DNA from: Chitinophaga skermanii
GTDB taxonomy: Bacteria; Bacteroidota; Bacteroidia; Chitinophagales; Chitinophagaceae
Direction: 5' to 3'
NCBI RefSeq assembly: GCF_003259335.1
Contig: NZ_QLLL01000006.1
Location: forward strand, 310,001 to 374,000
DNA length: 64,000 nucleotides
Shown: positions 39,681 to 49,615 of the stretch, in pieces
Layout of the letters: each line of letters opens with the position of its first letter
Numbering within the stretch: the stretch's first letter is position 1
The notes under the pieces: generated by a model
What the model saw: only the letters and a program-made list of their open reading frames with translations
Told to the model about the DNA's origin: nothing
Databases searched by the model: none
Program-made: the position numbers and the translations under genes

Positions 39681-40559
39681 ATGGTCAATTATAACCCGAA
39701 AGATTGGTTTACGTTCATTTTTAGAGTACATAAGGCCGACACGGTACAAAAACTGTGGCGCTTAATGGTTTGCCTCGCGGTGTACGCAGCCGTGGTGGCT
39801 TATTTCGAATTGGAATATTGGAAGCTCTCCGGCACGAAGAACGGGCTGAGTAATATTTCCATGATGCATGGCCTTTTGGGTTTTGTGATTTCCTTGCTTT
39901 TGGTATTCAGAACCAACACGGCCTACGACCGCTGGTGGGAAGGCCGCAAGTTATGGGGCAGCTTGGTAAACGATAGCCGTAATTTAGCGCTGAAGATACA
40001 AGCCATTCTACCACCTGGGGTAGCCATCCGTGACTATTTCCGTATTATGATCCCCAATTATGCCTATGCCTTAAAGAACCACCTCCGCAACAATCAATCG
40101 ATAGAAGAACTTCAACATACCCACAACTTCGACCCCGCTACCCTTAAAATAGACCAGCACATCCCTAATCAAATCGCCGGCCATATGCTCCAAGAAGTAC
40201 AAGCCTTGTACCGCCAAGGGTTAATTTCGGGCGATCAGCTGATTACGATTAACCAGGAACTGAGTACGTTTACAAATGTTTGTGGTGCGTGTGAAAGAAT
40301 TCGTAATACCCCTATCCCATTCTCGTACAGCGCGTTCATTAAGAAATTTATCTTCTTCTACGTAATGACTTTACCATTTGGGTACGTTTTTAGTGTAGGA
40401 TACTTTATTATACCCATGTCGGTATTTATATTTTACGTGTTAGCTAGCTTGGAATTGATTGCTGAAGAGATTGAAGACCCATTCGGTAAAGACGCCAATG
40501 ACTTACCGCTAGATACGATGAGTGCCAACATCCGGAAGCATGTAGCCGAAATTTTATAA
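39681..40559 (+). CDS. Bestrophin family ion channel
   Basis: A membrane protein of 292 residues. Hydrophobic helices lie near residues 24-42 and 60-77, and two more are near 224-266 (FIFFYVMTLPFGYVFSVGYF, then MSVFIFYVLASLELIAEEIE). The RTNTAYDRWWEGRKLWGSLVNDSRNLA segment is the family hallmark, and EIEDPFG with neighbouring acidic residues closes the core. Bacterial members are cation or anion channels gated by calcium or other ligands. The ATG at 39681 is chosen over a TTG at 39663. It is transcribed with mgtE downstream only if the 126-base gap is read through. Confidence 0.9.
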   Translation: MVNYNPKDWFTFIFRVHKADTVQKLWRLMVCLAVYAAVVAYFELEYWKLSGTKNGLSNISMMHGLLGFVISLLLVFRTNTAYDRWWEGRKLWGSLVNDSRNLALKIQAILPPGVAIRDYFRIMIPNYAYALKNHLRNNQSIEELQHTHNFDPATLKIDQHIPNQIAGHMLQEVQALYRQGLISGDQLITINQELSTFTNVCGACERIRNTPIPFSYSAFIKKFIFFYVMTLPFGYVFSVGYFIIPMSVFIFYVLASLELIAEEIEDPFGKDANDLPLDTMSANIRKHVAEIL

Positions 40560-40685
40560 CGATTTAAACTATGAAGCCTTCAAACATGTTACAATAATTT
40601 ATCACGCGAATTGCGTTTAGCCTAGTACACGTAAAGTGCACGCTTATTGGATTTGTTCTTATTTTCGCCTCACAGGAGCTGGTTT

Positions 40686-42062
40686 ATGGAAAATGAAGTT
40701 TTATTAGAAAAGTACCAGGAATTATCGCACCAACAGGATCATAAGGAGCTACGTGCATACCTGGATGACCAGTTGATTACCGATATTGTTGAGCTCATTA
40801 GCGATGAGCCTGAAGAGGGTGCAAATATTATCAATTTATTGACAATCAGCCGCGCAGCCGCGGCCTTCAGAATATTAGAGTTCCCTGAACAGGAGGAAAT
40901 CATTAAAGAATTACCCGCTACCAAGATTGCGGAATTACTGAATGAATTGCCCCCGGATGACCGTACCTCCTTCCTTGGAGAATTACCCAGCACGGCCGTA
41001 AAGGAACTCATCAAACTCCTCGACCCGGAAGAACGTCGTATTACCCTATCGCTTCTCGGTTACCCGGAAACAAGCGTAGGTCGTATTATGACGCCGGATT
41101 ATTTAGCCGTTAAACAGAAATGGACGGTAAGGCGCGTACTCGACCATATTCGTCAGAACGGTAAAGACTCAGAAACGATTGATGTTATTTACGTGATCGA
41201 CGATAAGGGGATTTTATTGGATGACTTCAGAATCCGTGAGTTCTTACTCGTAGATCCTGAAACGGAAGTTAGTACATTAATGGACGACCGTTTTGTTTCG
41301 TTGAATGCCAATGAAGACCAAGAGGAAGCCATCCAAATATTCCGGATGGAGAACCGTGTAGCCTTGCCTGTTGTAGATGACTCCGGCGTTATGCTGGGCA
41401 TTGTGACGATTGATGATATGTTATGGATTGCGAATGAAGAGCACACGGAAGATATCCAAAAGATTGGTGGTACCGAGGCATTGGATGAGCCCTACTTAGA
41501 CATTTCGCTCCTAAAACTATTAAAGAAACGTGTTGGCTGGCTGGTGATCTTGTTCTTTGGTGAAATGCTTACTGCCACTGCCATGGGTTTCTTTGAAGGC
41601 GAGTTAGAAAGAGCCGTTGTATTGGCACTTTTCATCCCCTTAATTATATCCAGTGGTGGTAATAGTGGTTCCCAAGCATCTACCCTTATTATTCAAGCCA
41701 TGGCCTTGGGTGAGATCAAGTTAAGTGATTGGTGGCGAGTAATGCGCCGGGAATTGGCGAGTGGTTTCTTATTGGGTACAGTATTGGGGATTATAGGCTT
41801 CATTAGGATTATCATATGGAGTATGATTTTCCATTCATATGGCCCACATTACATTCTAATTGGCACAACAGTAGGTGTAACTTTATTAGGTGTGGTGATG
41901 TGGGGAACGATTACGGGCTCCATGTTACCCATCATCTTAAAACGTGCCGGCGCCGATCCTGCAACCTCCTCCGCTCCTTTTGTGGCAACCTTAGTAGATG
42001 TAACCGGTTTGATCATTTATTTCTCGGTAGCGTACAGCTTGCTGAACGGCATTTTACTATAA
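40686..42062 (+). CDS. mgtE: Magnesium transporter MgtE
   Basis: A protein of 458 residues. An N-terminal helical domain (about 1-125) is followed by a CBS pair (about 128-255, with SVGRIMTPDYLAV and STLMDDRFVSL). A plug helix and five membrane helices follow from about 285, with the SSGGNSGSQASTLIIQAMALGEI motif in the pore region. The CBS pair senses cytoplasmic magnesium and closes the channel. A good Shine-Dalgarno-like CAGGAG lies nine bases before the ATG at 40686, which settles the start over 40647. Confidence 0.96.
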   Translation: MENEVLLEKYQELSHQQDHKELRAYLDDQLITDIVELISDEPEEGANIINLLTISRAAAAFRILEFPEQEEIIKELPATKIAELLNELPPDDRTSFLGELPSTAVKELIKLLDPEERRITLSLLGYPETSVGRIMTPDYLAVKQKWTVRRVLDHIRQNGKDSETIDVIYVIDDKGILLDDFRIREFLLVDPETEVSTLMDDRFVSLNANEDQEEAIQIFRMENRVALPVVDDSGVMLGIVTIDDMLWIANEEHTEDIQKIGGTEALDEPYLDISLLKLLKKRVGWLVILFFGEMLTATAMGFFEGELERAVVLALFIPLIISSGGNSGSQASTLIIQAMALGEIKLSDWWRVMRRELASGFLLGTVLGIIGFIRIIIWSMIFHSYGPHYILIGTTVGVTLLGVVMWGTITGSMLPIILKRAGADPATSSAPFVATLVDVTGLIIYFSVAYSLLNGILL

Positions 42063-42086
42063 CATATTCATATACAACTAATTGAT

Positions 42087-42116
42087 GCGCCTCCACCTAG
42101 GTCGAGGCGCTTTTTT
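42087..42116 (+). terminator. Terminator of mgtE
   Basis: Stem GCGCCTC/GAGGCGC (42087-42093 with 42104-42110), loop CACCTAGGTC, then T6. Confidence 0.9.
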
Positions 42117-42158
42117 ATTTGTTCAAACTATTGATTTATAAACAGATAGATTGTTGGA

Positions 42159-42421
42159 GGATAGGGTGGAGATAGGCTTGGGATAGGGTAAGGATAGGCT
42201 TGAGATAGGCTTGAGATAGGGTAAGGATAGGCAAATAATAGGGTCTGATAGGGTAACGTTAGGTAAAACGTAAGGTGAACATCGATAGAACACCGATGTA
42301 AATACGATGTAGTAACGCATTAATTAGCTTAGAAACACGATGTAATTACACGGTGGTTACATGGAATTTACTTGGAAACTACATGGAAACTACATGGAAA
42401 GTACATGGAGCTTACTTGCTC
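42159..42421. repeat. Composite 11-bp tandem repeat element, copy 2
   Basis: Same order and direction as the element at 13577. Eight 11-bp units RGATAGGsTwr (42159-42246) plus two degenerate ones. Then the conserved core (ACATCGAT, GTAGTAACGCAT, AAACACGATGTA). Then seven units of ACTACATGGAA type (42345-42421). It lies between the convergent mgtE and histidine phosphatase genes. Confidence 0.9.
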
Positions 42422-42541
42422 GTTATTTAGAAGTCAGCTTAGACGACAAAGTAAGTATTATGAAGAAGAATTGGGTATGCAGGAAAAGATTAGTAATGAT
42501 ATAATACTCCAGCTAGCAATATAAGAATCAATTACTTATTC

Positions 42542-42581
42542 AAGCAGTGGCCAGCTTGATGATAAAAACTGGCTACTGCTT
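42542..42581. other. Long hairpin behind the repeat element
   Basis: A 13-bp stem (42542-42554 with 42569-42581, one wobble) with a 14-base loop. T/A-rich sequence follows on either side but no T-tract. It may end the convergent histidine phosphatase gene or be an RNA structure of its own. The bases from 42422 to 42541 show no gene. Confidence 0.5.
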
Positions 42582-42646
42582 TATATATCGTGTAACATAT
42601 TGAATACTCGGTATTTATCTTATGTGCGAATACCTCTTACTTAGGG

Positions 42647-43186
42647 TTAGAAGCGTTTACGCTTCACCGTGGCATCTGCTTTATATTGTTTATCAACGAT
42701 AAATAGGTTGCCATAGTCGTTATCCGGGATGGAGTCCATACCGGGTTTTCCTTTGAAGTTTTTAATGATAGGAATAATGGTATTGCTATGAGCGACGATG
42801 AGGATTTTCTTCCCCCAATCTTCGTGTTTCGACAGTTTATACAATAAATCCTCCCCCGTGGTATCGGCATTGTAAATAACGGTATCCAAACCCGCTTGTA
42901 TTCTCAATGAATCGGCTGTTTCAATACTGCGCAAGAAGGGTGTGCAATAAATCTTCACAATACCGCTATCCTTTACCAAGCGGTACAACTCCCCTGCCCT
43001 TGCACGACCAGCTTCTGTAAGTACAGTATCGTAACCGGGAAACTTCTCGGCATGTCGCACAATGAAGAACCTTCCCGTTAAAAACGTACTATCCTCAGCA
43101 ACTGGGATCTGCGGCCGCTCCTTCGGTTGTTCTTGGCAAGCCAATAGGCTTATTAGGCAACCGACCATCAATAAGACGTATTTCAT
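42647..43186 (-). CDS. Histidine phosphatase family lipoprotein
   Basis: A protein of 179 residues. The lipobox LLAC ends a short signal (Cys18). The RHAEK motif near residue 42 carries the phosphoryl-accepting His, with a second catalytic His in VAHSNTI and the Arg in CTPFLRSIETA. Secreted histidine phosphatases hydrolyse phosphoesters such as phytate or sugar phosphates. The ATG at 43186 begins the signal peptide; the longer frame would add eight residues. Divergent from the S9 peptidase gene. Confidence 0.88.
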   Translation of the reverse strand: MKYVLLMVGCLISLLACQEQPKERPQIPVAEDSTFLTGRFFIVRHAEKFPGYDTVLTEAGRARAGELYRLVKDSGIVKIYCTPFLRSIETADSLRIQAGLDTVIYNADTTGEDLLYKLSKHEDWGKKILIVAHSNTIIPIIKNFKGKPGMDSIPDNDYGNLFIVDKQYKADATVKRKRF

Positions 43187-43309
43187 GGATGCTAAGTTAT
43201 TATATTGCAAAACAAATTATACTTTTTTTATCTATTGGGTTACAACCAAACATTTTATCAACTACCGGTGAAGGCCAACTACACCGAGCTTTTACACAAC
43301 ATTTTTGCT

Positions 43310-45682
43310 ATGAAATTTTCGAAAATTCTACTAACCCTAACCGCGCTCTGGCCAGCTAGTGCTGCCTTTGCCCAGTTAGCTCCTTTGTCTGTAGAGAAAA
43401 TTATGCGCGACCAAAAATGGGTCGGCACATCGCCCGACGAAGTATTTTGGAGTTTAGACAGTAAGACCTTGTATTTCAATTGGAATCCTACCAAGCAATT
43501 ATCCGACTCCATGTACTTCGTTTCCCTTGGCCAACTTACTCCCCGCAAAACCCAGGCCGCAGATCGTGCAGGGATTTACGTGAACAACAACGTTAACTAT
43601 AACAACAATAAATCGGCTTATACTTTTGTTGAAAAGGGCGATATCTTCTTTCTGGATGTAAAAACCGGCAAAAAGAAACGTGTTACTCAAACACAAGCTT
43701 ATGAAAATAGTCCGCAATTTGGCTTCAACGAACAAAAAATAGTATACCGTAGTGGCTCGGATTTCTTTGCATGGGACATTATTTCCGGCGAAACTATCCA
43801 GCTGACGAACTTCTCTGAAGAAAGTAAACCACAAGGCGGCGGTGCTGCCCCTGTTACGGCACAAGAAAAATGGTTGAAGAACCAACAACAACAGTTATTC
43901 GAGGTACTGCGCGCAGAAAAAGAGAAGAAAGATGCGGCAACAGCATATAACAACAGCCTACCGAAAGAGAAAGGTTTACGTACTCTATACTTAGAAGGAA
44001 AGCAATTATCCCGTGCGGGTATTAGTCCTGATGGTCGATTCATTACCTACACTTTAGTTAAAAATCCTAAGCCGGCCGGTACCATTGTTCCAGCATTTGT
44101 AACGGAAACAGGCTATACAACCGACATCCGTGCCGGTGCGAAAGTGGGCAACCCCCAAGCAACTTACGAAACTTATATATTCGATCGTGTAGCCGATACG
44201 GTGATCAGCATTCAAACGAATCAAATCCCCGGTATTAGTGATTTGCCCGATTATGTGAAGGATTATCCAGAAGATTCTACAAAGCCCAAACCCCGTGCAG
44301 TGGTTATTAACGGGCCTATTTATTCTACTAATGGTACCCATGCCATCGTGGATATCCGTTCACAGGATAATAAAGATCGTTGGATAATGTTGTTGCAATT
44401 AGCTACTGGCAAATTGGAATTATTGAACCGCCAACGTGATGAAGCATGGATTGCCGGGCCTGGTATTGGCTGGCGCTTTGGCGGCGGTGCTATTGGCTGG
44501 ATAGATGATCATACTTGCTGGTACCAATCGGAGCAATCGGGGTATTCGCATTTGTACACGTACAATGTAGCGAACCGTAGTGAAACTGCTTTAACAAGTG
44601 GTAAATACGAAGTACAAACAGCGCAATTATCGAACGATAAAAAATCATTCTATATCACTACCAACGAAGTGCACCCGGGCGAAAAACAATTCTACCGTTT
44701 GAACATTGCTACCAAGCAAGCTACCCGTATTACTACGATGGAGGGTGCTAACGAGGTTACACTTTCGCCGGATGAAAAATGGATTGCTTTCCGTTATTCA
44801 TATAGTACGAAGCCTTGGGAATTGTATTTGCAAGAAAACAAACCAGGTGCAAAAGCTACGCAAATCACGCACCTTGCACAATCTGAAGAGTTTAAGTCGT
44901 ACAAATGGTATGATCCGAAAGTCATCACTTTCCAAGCGAAAGATGGTCAAACTGTTTATGCCCGCTTATATACACCTGGAGCCGGTAAGAAAAACGGCGC
45001 AGCCGTGATCTTCGTACATGGTGCCGGGTATTTACAAAATGCACACAAATGGTGGAGTTCTTACCAGCGTGAATATATGTTCCACAACCTGCTTGTAGAA
45101 CGTGGTTTTACGGTAATGGACGTAGATTATAGAGGTAGCGCTGGTTACGGTAGGGATGTTAGAACAGGTATTTACCGCTTCATGGGTGGTAAAGATTTAG
45201 ATGATCATGTAGATGCGGCCGATTACTTGATTGCCCAACAAGGCATCAATAAAGATAAAATAGGCATGTACGGTGGTAGCTATGGTGGATTCATGACCTT
45301 AATGGCTATGTTTACCAAGCCGGGCAAATTTGCTGCCGGGGCGGCCTTACGTTCTGTAACGGATTGGGCACATTACAACCATGGTTACACGTCAAACATC
45401 CTCAACGAACCTTATACCGATAGTATTGCGTTTTACCGCTCCTCGCCTATCAACTTTGCGAGTGGCCTACAAGGTACATTACTCATGTGCCACGGTATGG
45501 TGGATACGAACGTACATTTCCAAGATATCGTGCGTTTATCGCAACGCTTGATAGAATTAGGGAAAGATAACTGGGAACTGGCTGTTTACCCTGTAGAAGA
45601 CCATGGGTTTACCACACCAAGCGGCTGGACAGATGAGTATAAGCGTATTCTCAAATTGTTTGAAACAACATTATTGAAATAG
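43310..45682 (+). CDS. S9 family prolyl oligopeptidase (DPP IV-like)
   Basis: An exported serine peptidase of 790 residues. A signal peptide (MKFSKILLTLTALWPASAAFA) is followed by a beta-propeller domain (about 40-520) that gates the active site. The alpha/beta-hydrolase domain carries GMYGGSYGGF with Ser657. The Asp is in CHGMVDTNVHFQD and the His in EDHGFTTPSG. It cleaves dipeptides or short peptides after Pro or Ala. The ATG at 43310 precedes the signal; a start at 43205 would add 35 residues and hide it. Confidence 0.94.
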   Translation: MKFSKILLTLTALWPASAAFAQLAPLSVEKIMRDQKWVGTSPDEVFWSLDSKTLYFNWNPTKQLSDSMYFVSLGQLTPRKTQAADRAGIYVNNNVNYNNNKSAYTFVEKGDIFFLDVKTGKKKRVTQTQAYENSPQFGFNEQKIVYRSGSDFFAWDIISGETIQLTNFSEESKPQGGGAAPVTAQEKWLKNQQQQLFEVLRAEKEKKDAATAYNNSLPKEKGLRTLYLEGKQLSRAGISPDGRFITYTLVKNPKPAGTIVPAFVTETGYTTDIRAGAKVGNPQATYETYIFDRVADTVISIQTNQIPGISDLPDYVKDYPEDSTKPKPRAVVINGPIYSTNGTHAIVDIRSQDNKDRWIMLLQLATGKLELLNRQRDEAWIAGPGIGWRFGGGAIGWIDDHTCWYQSEQSGYSHLYTYNVANRSETALTSGKYEVQTAQLSNDKKSFYITTNEVHPGEKQFYRLNIATKQATRITTMEGANEVTLSPDEKWIAFRYSYSTKPWELYLQENKPGAKATQITHLAQSEEFKSYKWYDPKVITFQAKDGQTVYARLYTPGAGKKNGAAVIFVHGAGYLQNAHKWWSSYQREYMFHNLLVERGFTVMDVDYRGSAGYGRDVRTGIYRFMGGKDLDDHVDAADYLIAQQGINKDKIGMYGGSYGGFMTLMAMFTKPGKFAAGAALRSVTDWAHYNHGYTSNILNEPYTDSIAFYRSSPINFASGLQGTLLMCHGMVDTNVHFQDIVRLSQRLIELGKDNWELAVYPVEDHGFTTPSGWTDEYKRILKLFETTLLK

Positions 45683-45706
45683 CTGCCAAGAAATTACAGC
45701 AACATG

Positions 45707-45740
45707 ATGGCCCGGGTACACACCTGGGCCATTTGTTTTT
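45707..45740 (+). terminator. Terminator of the S9 peptidase gene
   Basis: 11-bp stem ATGGCCCGGGT/ACCTGGGCCAT (one wobble), loop ACAC, then TTGTTTTT. Confidence 0.9.
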
Positions 45741-45802
45741 CCTATATTTACTAAACAAAATATTATGCCGAAGAGAGCCTTACAATTTATTTAGACCCAA
45801 TT

Positions 45803-48800
45803 ATGAACAACGTCATTAAGTACCTACTATTACTGCTAGTTATCAACATCAACAGTGTCGAACTTTCTGCCCAAGGAAAGAAAGAAAAATACCAAGGCTT
45901 ACTTTGGGAAATCAGTGGCAATGGCTTAAAGAAACCGAGTTATGTATTCGGTTCCATGCACGTAAGCGCCAAGCTGGCTTTTAACCTGAGTGATTCCTTT
46001 TACAATTGTATCAAGAATGTAGACGTGGTGGCCTTAGAGTCGAACCCGGAACAACTGCAAGAAGACTTTTCCAACTCCAAGATGCTAAAAATTACGGCCA
46101 TGGGCGTAGATGTTAGCAATCCAAATTCTACCAAGCGGGGAGCCTTCACCATTAACAATTATAAAGACATTCTAAAAGCTGGGCTTGTATACCAACCGCA
46201 AATGATCAACCATTTGCTGTACCGTAGTTATGCTTCAAAAGAAGACTTTGAAGAGGATACTTTCCTCGATATGTATATTTACCAAGTAGGTAAAAAGCTA
46301 GGCAAACGCGCCACCGGCGTAGAAAACTTCTTTGAATCGGAGCAACTTATGCTCGATGCCTTTAAAGATGATGCCAATGAAAGAAAGAAGAATAAAAACC
46401 GAGAATATGCCAGCACAACGAACGTTGTGAACATGGAAGAACTAATGACTGATGCTTACCGAAAAGGCGATTTAGACATGTTAGACTCGTTACAAGCAAA
46501 ACAATCGCGTTCTACCGCTTTCTTAGAAAAGTTCTTGTACAAGCGTAATGACAATATGTTCCATTCCATTGACTCGATCATCAAAACCAGCAGCTTGTTT
46601 GCCGGTGTGGGCGCTGCTCACTTACCTGGCGACAGGGGTTTGATTAAGTTATTACGCAAAGCGGGTTACACAGTTCGTCCTATTAAAATGACCAACCAAT
46701 TAAGCAACGAGAAAGAGCGTTTGGAGAAAGTAAACGTACCGGTACATTACACCGATTACAACTCGGAAGATGGCTGGATTAGCATGCGTGTACCGGGCAA
46801 ACTATTTAACTTCTCTTCCATAACAGTATTGAACCAATTACAGTATGCCGATTTAGCCAATGGCGCCTATTACTTGGTGAGCCGGGTAAAAACGAATGCT
46901 TTGGAATTGGGACAAAACGAGCAAGATGTGTATAAGCGAGTAGATAGTTTGTTGTATGAAAACATTGCCGGCAAAATATTAAGCAAGCAACAAATTACGA
47001 ATAATGGCTACGTAGGATTTGATATCAAAAACAAAACACGCCGTGGCGATTTACAACGGCATCAAATCTTTATCACCCCGTTCGAGATCATTTTATTTAA
47101 AATGAGTGGTACAGGTGATTATTTGGATAGTGGTGCTGCGGATGAATTCTTTACCTCCATCAAACTAAAACCACTGGCCACCGGTGCATGGTCGACCTAT
47201 ACGCCCTTCTACAAAGATTATAGCATATCTATTCCGCCATCATATTTGCAGGGCAACTACAATAGTTTACGCAACATGGGTAAACGGATAGAGCTGAGCG
47301 CGGTAGATAAAAACACAAAAAATAGCTTCTTACTGGTTACTAAAACGTGGGAAACACCGAACCTCGATGAAGATAGCGTAGAATTAAGCTTTGCAGAAGA
47401 AGCCTTTTTAGAAAGTGAGTTTGTGAAGAACGTTACTAAGCGTAGCACCTTTAACTACAAAGGTTACCCATGCTTACAAGTACAAACAGCGAACCACGAT
47501 CATTCTACTTCCATTACCCGTTTCATTTTGAAAGGTAATATGATGTACATGTTAAGTACACGTTTCACCGGTAATCCTCAACAAGCTAACAATTACTTGA
47601 ATTCATTCGAATTTAAGAAGCCGCAATATGGAAAAGTGGAGAAATACGTGGATACAGCCTTGTATTACACCGTGCAAACTTCCGTTCAGCCTAATTCACT
47701 CGATGAAATCAACGAGTTAATTAATACCATGTATTCTCCGGATGAGGCACCCAATAATACTATAGCCAATGGTAAAAGCCGTGAATTCGCCAATGATAGT
47801 ACCGGTGAAGCAGTGCATGTAGGCTTCTACCGCATAGGCGATTATACTAGTTATAAAGACAGCACCGCCTTTTGGAAGCAGGTTTTAGATGATTACAGTG
47901 GATATGTAATTATGCGCCAACAGAAATCAATGAAACCTTACGGCGAGGAATTGGTGGTGCATGTACGCGATACGAATAGCTTGCGCAACATAATGGCTAA
48001 AGTTATTATTCGTCAAGGTACACAGTACTATTTAACGAGCGTGTATGATAGTTTGAGTGGGCCATCGGAATTTGTGCAAACCTTCTTCAACACCTTTACA
48101 CCGAAAGATACACTGATTGGTAAACCATTATATGCAAGTAAAAGCGCCCAGTTCTTCGAAGACTTTTATGCTACGGATAGCACTACGAAGGCGCGTGCAC
48201 GTGCTTACGTGGGGAATTTTGTGTTTAGGGATGAAGATGCGCCTCAGATTATTAAAATGGTACAGGGTATGACAAGTTCGGAGAAGAATTACTTAGATGT
48301 AAAAACGAACTTAATGTACGGGCTAAAATCCATCAAGCATCCAGCCATACTCCCTTTCCTTGAAAAACAATACATTGATGCCAATGATACAACGCGTTTT
48401 CAATACGCGGTATTAAGCACATTGATTGCCCAACAAACGAAAGAATCGTTTGATATTACTAAGCGTTCCATGTTGAAAGAAACCCCGATTTTCAGCAACT
48501 TGGGTACGTTCGCGTATTTAACCGACGATATGAGCGATTCGCTACAGCTAGCGAAAACGCTTTTCCCGGAAATGTTGCAATTAACAACCATGAACGACTA
48601 CAAAGTACCTATTTATACCTTGTTAGCGGAAATGGTAGATAGCAATATTGTTTCCACCGCCAGTTACCAGGACGATGTAAACCAAATTGCCTTCGATGCA
48701 CGCATAGCCGTATTAAAAGCAGCAGCGCGGGAGCTGAATAACCAATCGAACGAAGAAGACGACCAAGATGATGAAGATGATGCCCCGGTAAGTGCGAGTA

Positions 48801-49435
48801 AATCGAAAGAAGAGGCAGATGAAGAATTGTCGACCTACGCCACCTTGTTATTCCCGTACAAGAACACGAATAAAAACGCGGCTAGGTTCTTTGAGAAATA
48901 CGAGCAAATAAAAAACCCGGCGCAGCAAATTAGCTTGGCAGCCTTGTATTTAAAAAACAAGCAAACCTTCCCGGATAGTACATTACAAAAAATAGCCGAT
49001 CAACCACTTTACCGCATGGAGTTATACCGTGCATTAAAAGGCATTGGCCGCGTGGATAAAATGCCTGCAAAATATACCAAGCAAGATGAAATTGCACTAG
49101 CAATATTATATGCAAATATTCGTTCGTATGACAATATTGATACAATTGTTTACCTCGGAAAGCAGCAAACAACGTACAAATTCAAACCGGCGATTGTCTA
49201 TTTTTACAAGTACAAAAAGAACAAATTAGATGCCACTTGGTATTTGGCAACGAGCGGTATCCAACCTGTAAACACGAAAGAAATCAATGATAACGAGCAA
49301 TTAACAAATTTCACAAACACGATGCTCGATGAGAAAAAACCGCTAGGAGAGCAGTTTTACAAGGCTTTACGCAAAGTAAAATACCGCTATAGATATATAG
49401 ATAATGATAATGTGTTTTATTCATCCGTAGAATAA
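45803..49435 (+). CDS. TraB/GumN family protein with long C-terminal region
   Basis: A protein of 1210 residues with a signal peptide (about 1-23). The TraB/GumN domain is at about 24-300: LLWEISGNGLKKPSYVFGSMHVS, then VVALESNPEQ and GVGAAHLPGDRGLIKLLRKAGYTV. This is a metal-dependent peptidase-like fold. The rest (300-1210) holds repeated beta-rich blocks (GYPCLQVQTANHD, then FILKGNMMYMLSTRF) and a helical C-terminal third with repeats. An acidic linker (NEEDDQDDEDDAP) is near residue 990. I know proteins of this size and shape in Bacteroidota but not their function. Confidence 0.85.
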   Translation: MNNVIKYLLLLLVININSVELSAQGKKEKYQGLLWEISGNGLKKPSYVFGSMHVSAKLAFNLSDSFYNCIKNVDVVALESNPEQLQEDFSNSKMLKITAMGVDVSNPNSTKRGAFTINNYKDILKAGLVYQPQMINHLLYRSYASKEDFEEDTFLDMYIYQVGKKLGKRATGVENFFESEQLMLDAFKDDANERKKNKNREYASTTNVVNMEELMTDAYRKGDLDMLDSLQAKQSRSTAFLEKFLYKRNDNMFHSIDSIIKTSSLFAGVGAAHLPGDRGLIKLLRKAGYTVRPIKMTNQLSNEKERLEKVNVPVHYTDYNSEDGWISMRVPGKLFNFSSITVLNQLQYADLANGAYYLVSRVKTNALELGQNEQDVYKRVDSLLYENIAGKILSKQQITNNGYVGFDIKNKTRRGDLQRHQIFITPFEIILFKMSGTGDYLDSGAADEFFTSIKLKPLATGAWSTYTPFYKDYSISIPPSYLQGNYNSLRNMGKRIELSAVDKNTKNSFLLVTKTWETPNLDEDSVELSFAEEAFLESEFVKNVTKRSTFNYKGYPCLQVQTANHDHSTSITRFILKGNMMYMLSTRFTGNPQQANNYLNSFEFKKPQYGKVEKYVDTALYYTVQTSVQPNSLDEINELINTMYSPDEAPNNTIANGKSREFANDSTGEAVHVGFYRIGDYTSYKDSTAFWKQVLDDYSGYVIMRQQKSMKPYGEELVVHVRDTNSLRNIMAKVIIRQGTQYYLTSVYDSLSGPSEFVQTFFNTFTPKDTLIGKPLYASKSAQFFEDFYATDSTTKARARAYVGNFVFRDEDAPQIIKMVQGMTSSEKNYLDVKTNLMYGLKSIKHPAILPFLEKQYIDANDTTRFQYAVLSTLIAQQTKESFDITKRSMLKETPIFSNLGTFAYLTDDMSDSLQLAKTLFPEMLQLTTMNDYKVPIYTLLAEMVDSNIVSTASYQDDVNQIAFDARIAVLKAAARELNNQSNEEDDQDDEDDAPVSASKSKEEADEELSTYATLLFPYKNTNKNAARFFEKYEQIKNPAQQISLAALYLKNKQTFPDSTLQKIADQPLYRMELYRALKGIGRVDKMPAKYTKQDEIALAILYANIRSYDNIDTIVYLGKQQTTYKFKPAIVYFYKYKKNKLDATWYLATSGIQPVNTKEINDNEQLTNFTNTMLDEKKPLGEQFYKALRKVKYRYRYIDNDNVFYSSVE

Positions 49436-49465
49436 ACGTAATTTAGTATAACCGAATAAGCGAAC

Positions 49466-49494
49466 AGGCATCTCGTCATTGGGGTGCCTTTTTC
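49466..49494 (+). terminator. Terminator of the TraB/GumN gene
   Basis: Stem AGGCATCTC/GGGGTGCCT (wobbles in the inner part), loop GTCATT, followed by T5. Confidence 0.75.
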
Positions 49495-49615
49495 GTTTTA
49501 ACCCCATGCTTGCAATAGTAGTTTATTACCCCGATTCGGTGTTGAATTCGCATTTAAAGTGCATATTGCGGCATAACAGAGAATGTAAGTATTAATCAAA
49601 AGCCCTTAATATTTT

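Noticed and set aside
42123..42320. Minus-strand reading frame through repeat copy 2
   Set aside because: Same artefact of the 11-bp unit; the protein differs from that of copy 1 outside the low-complexity part.
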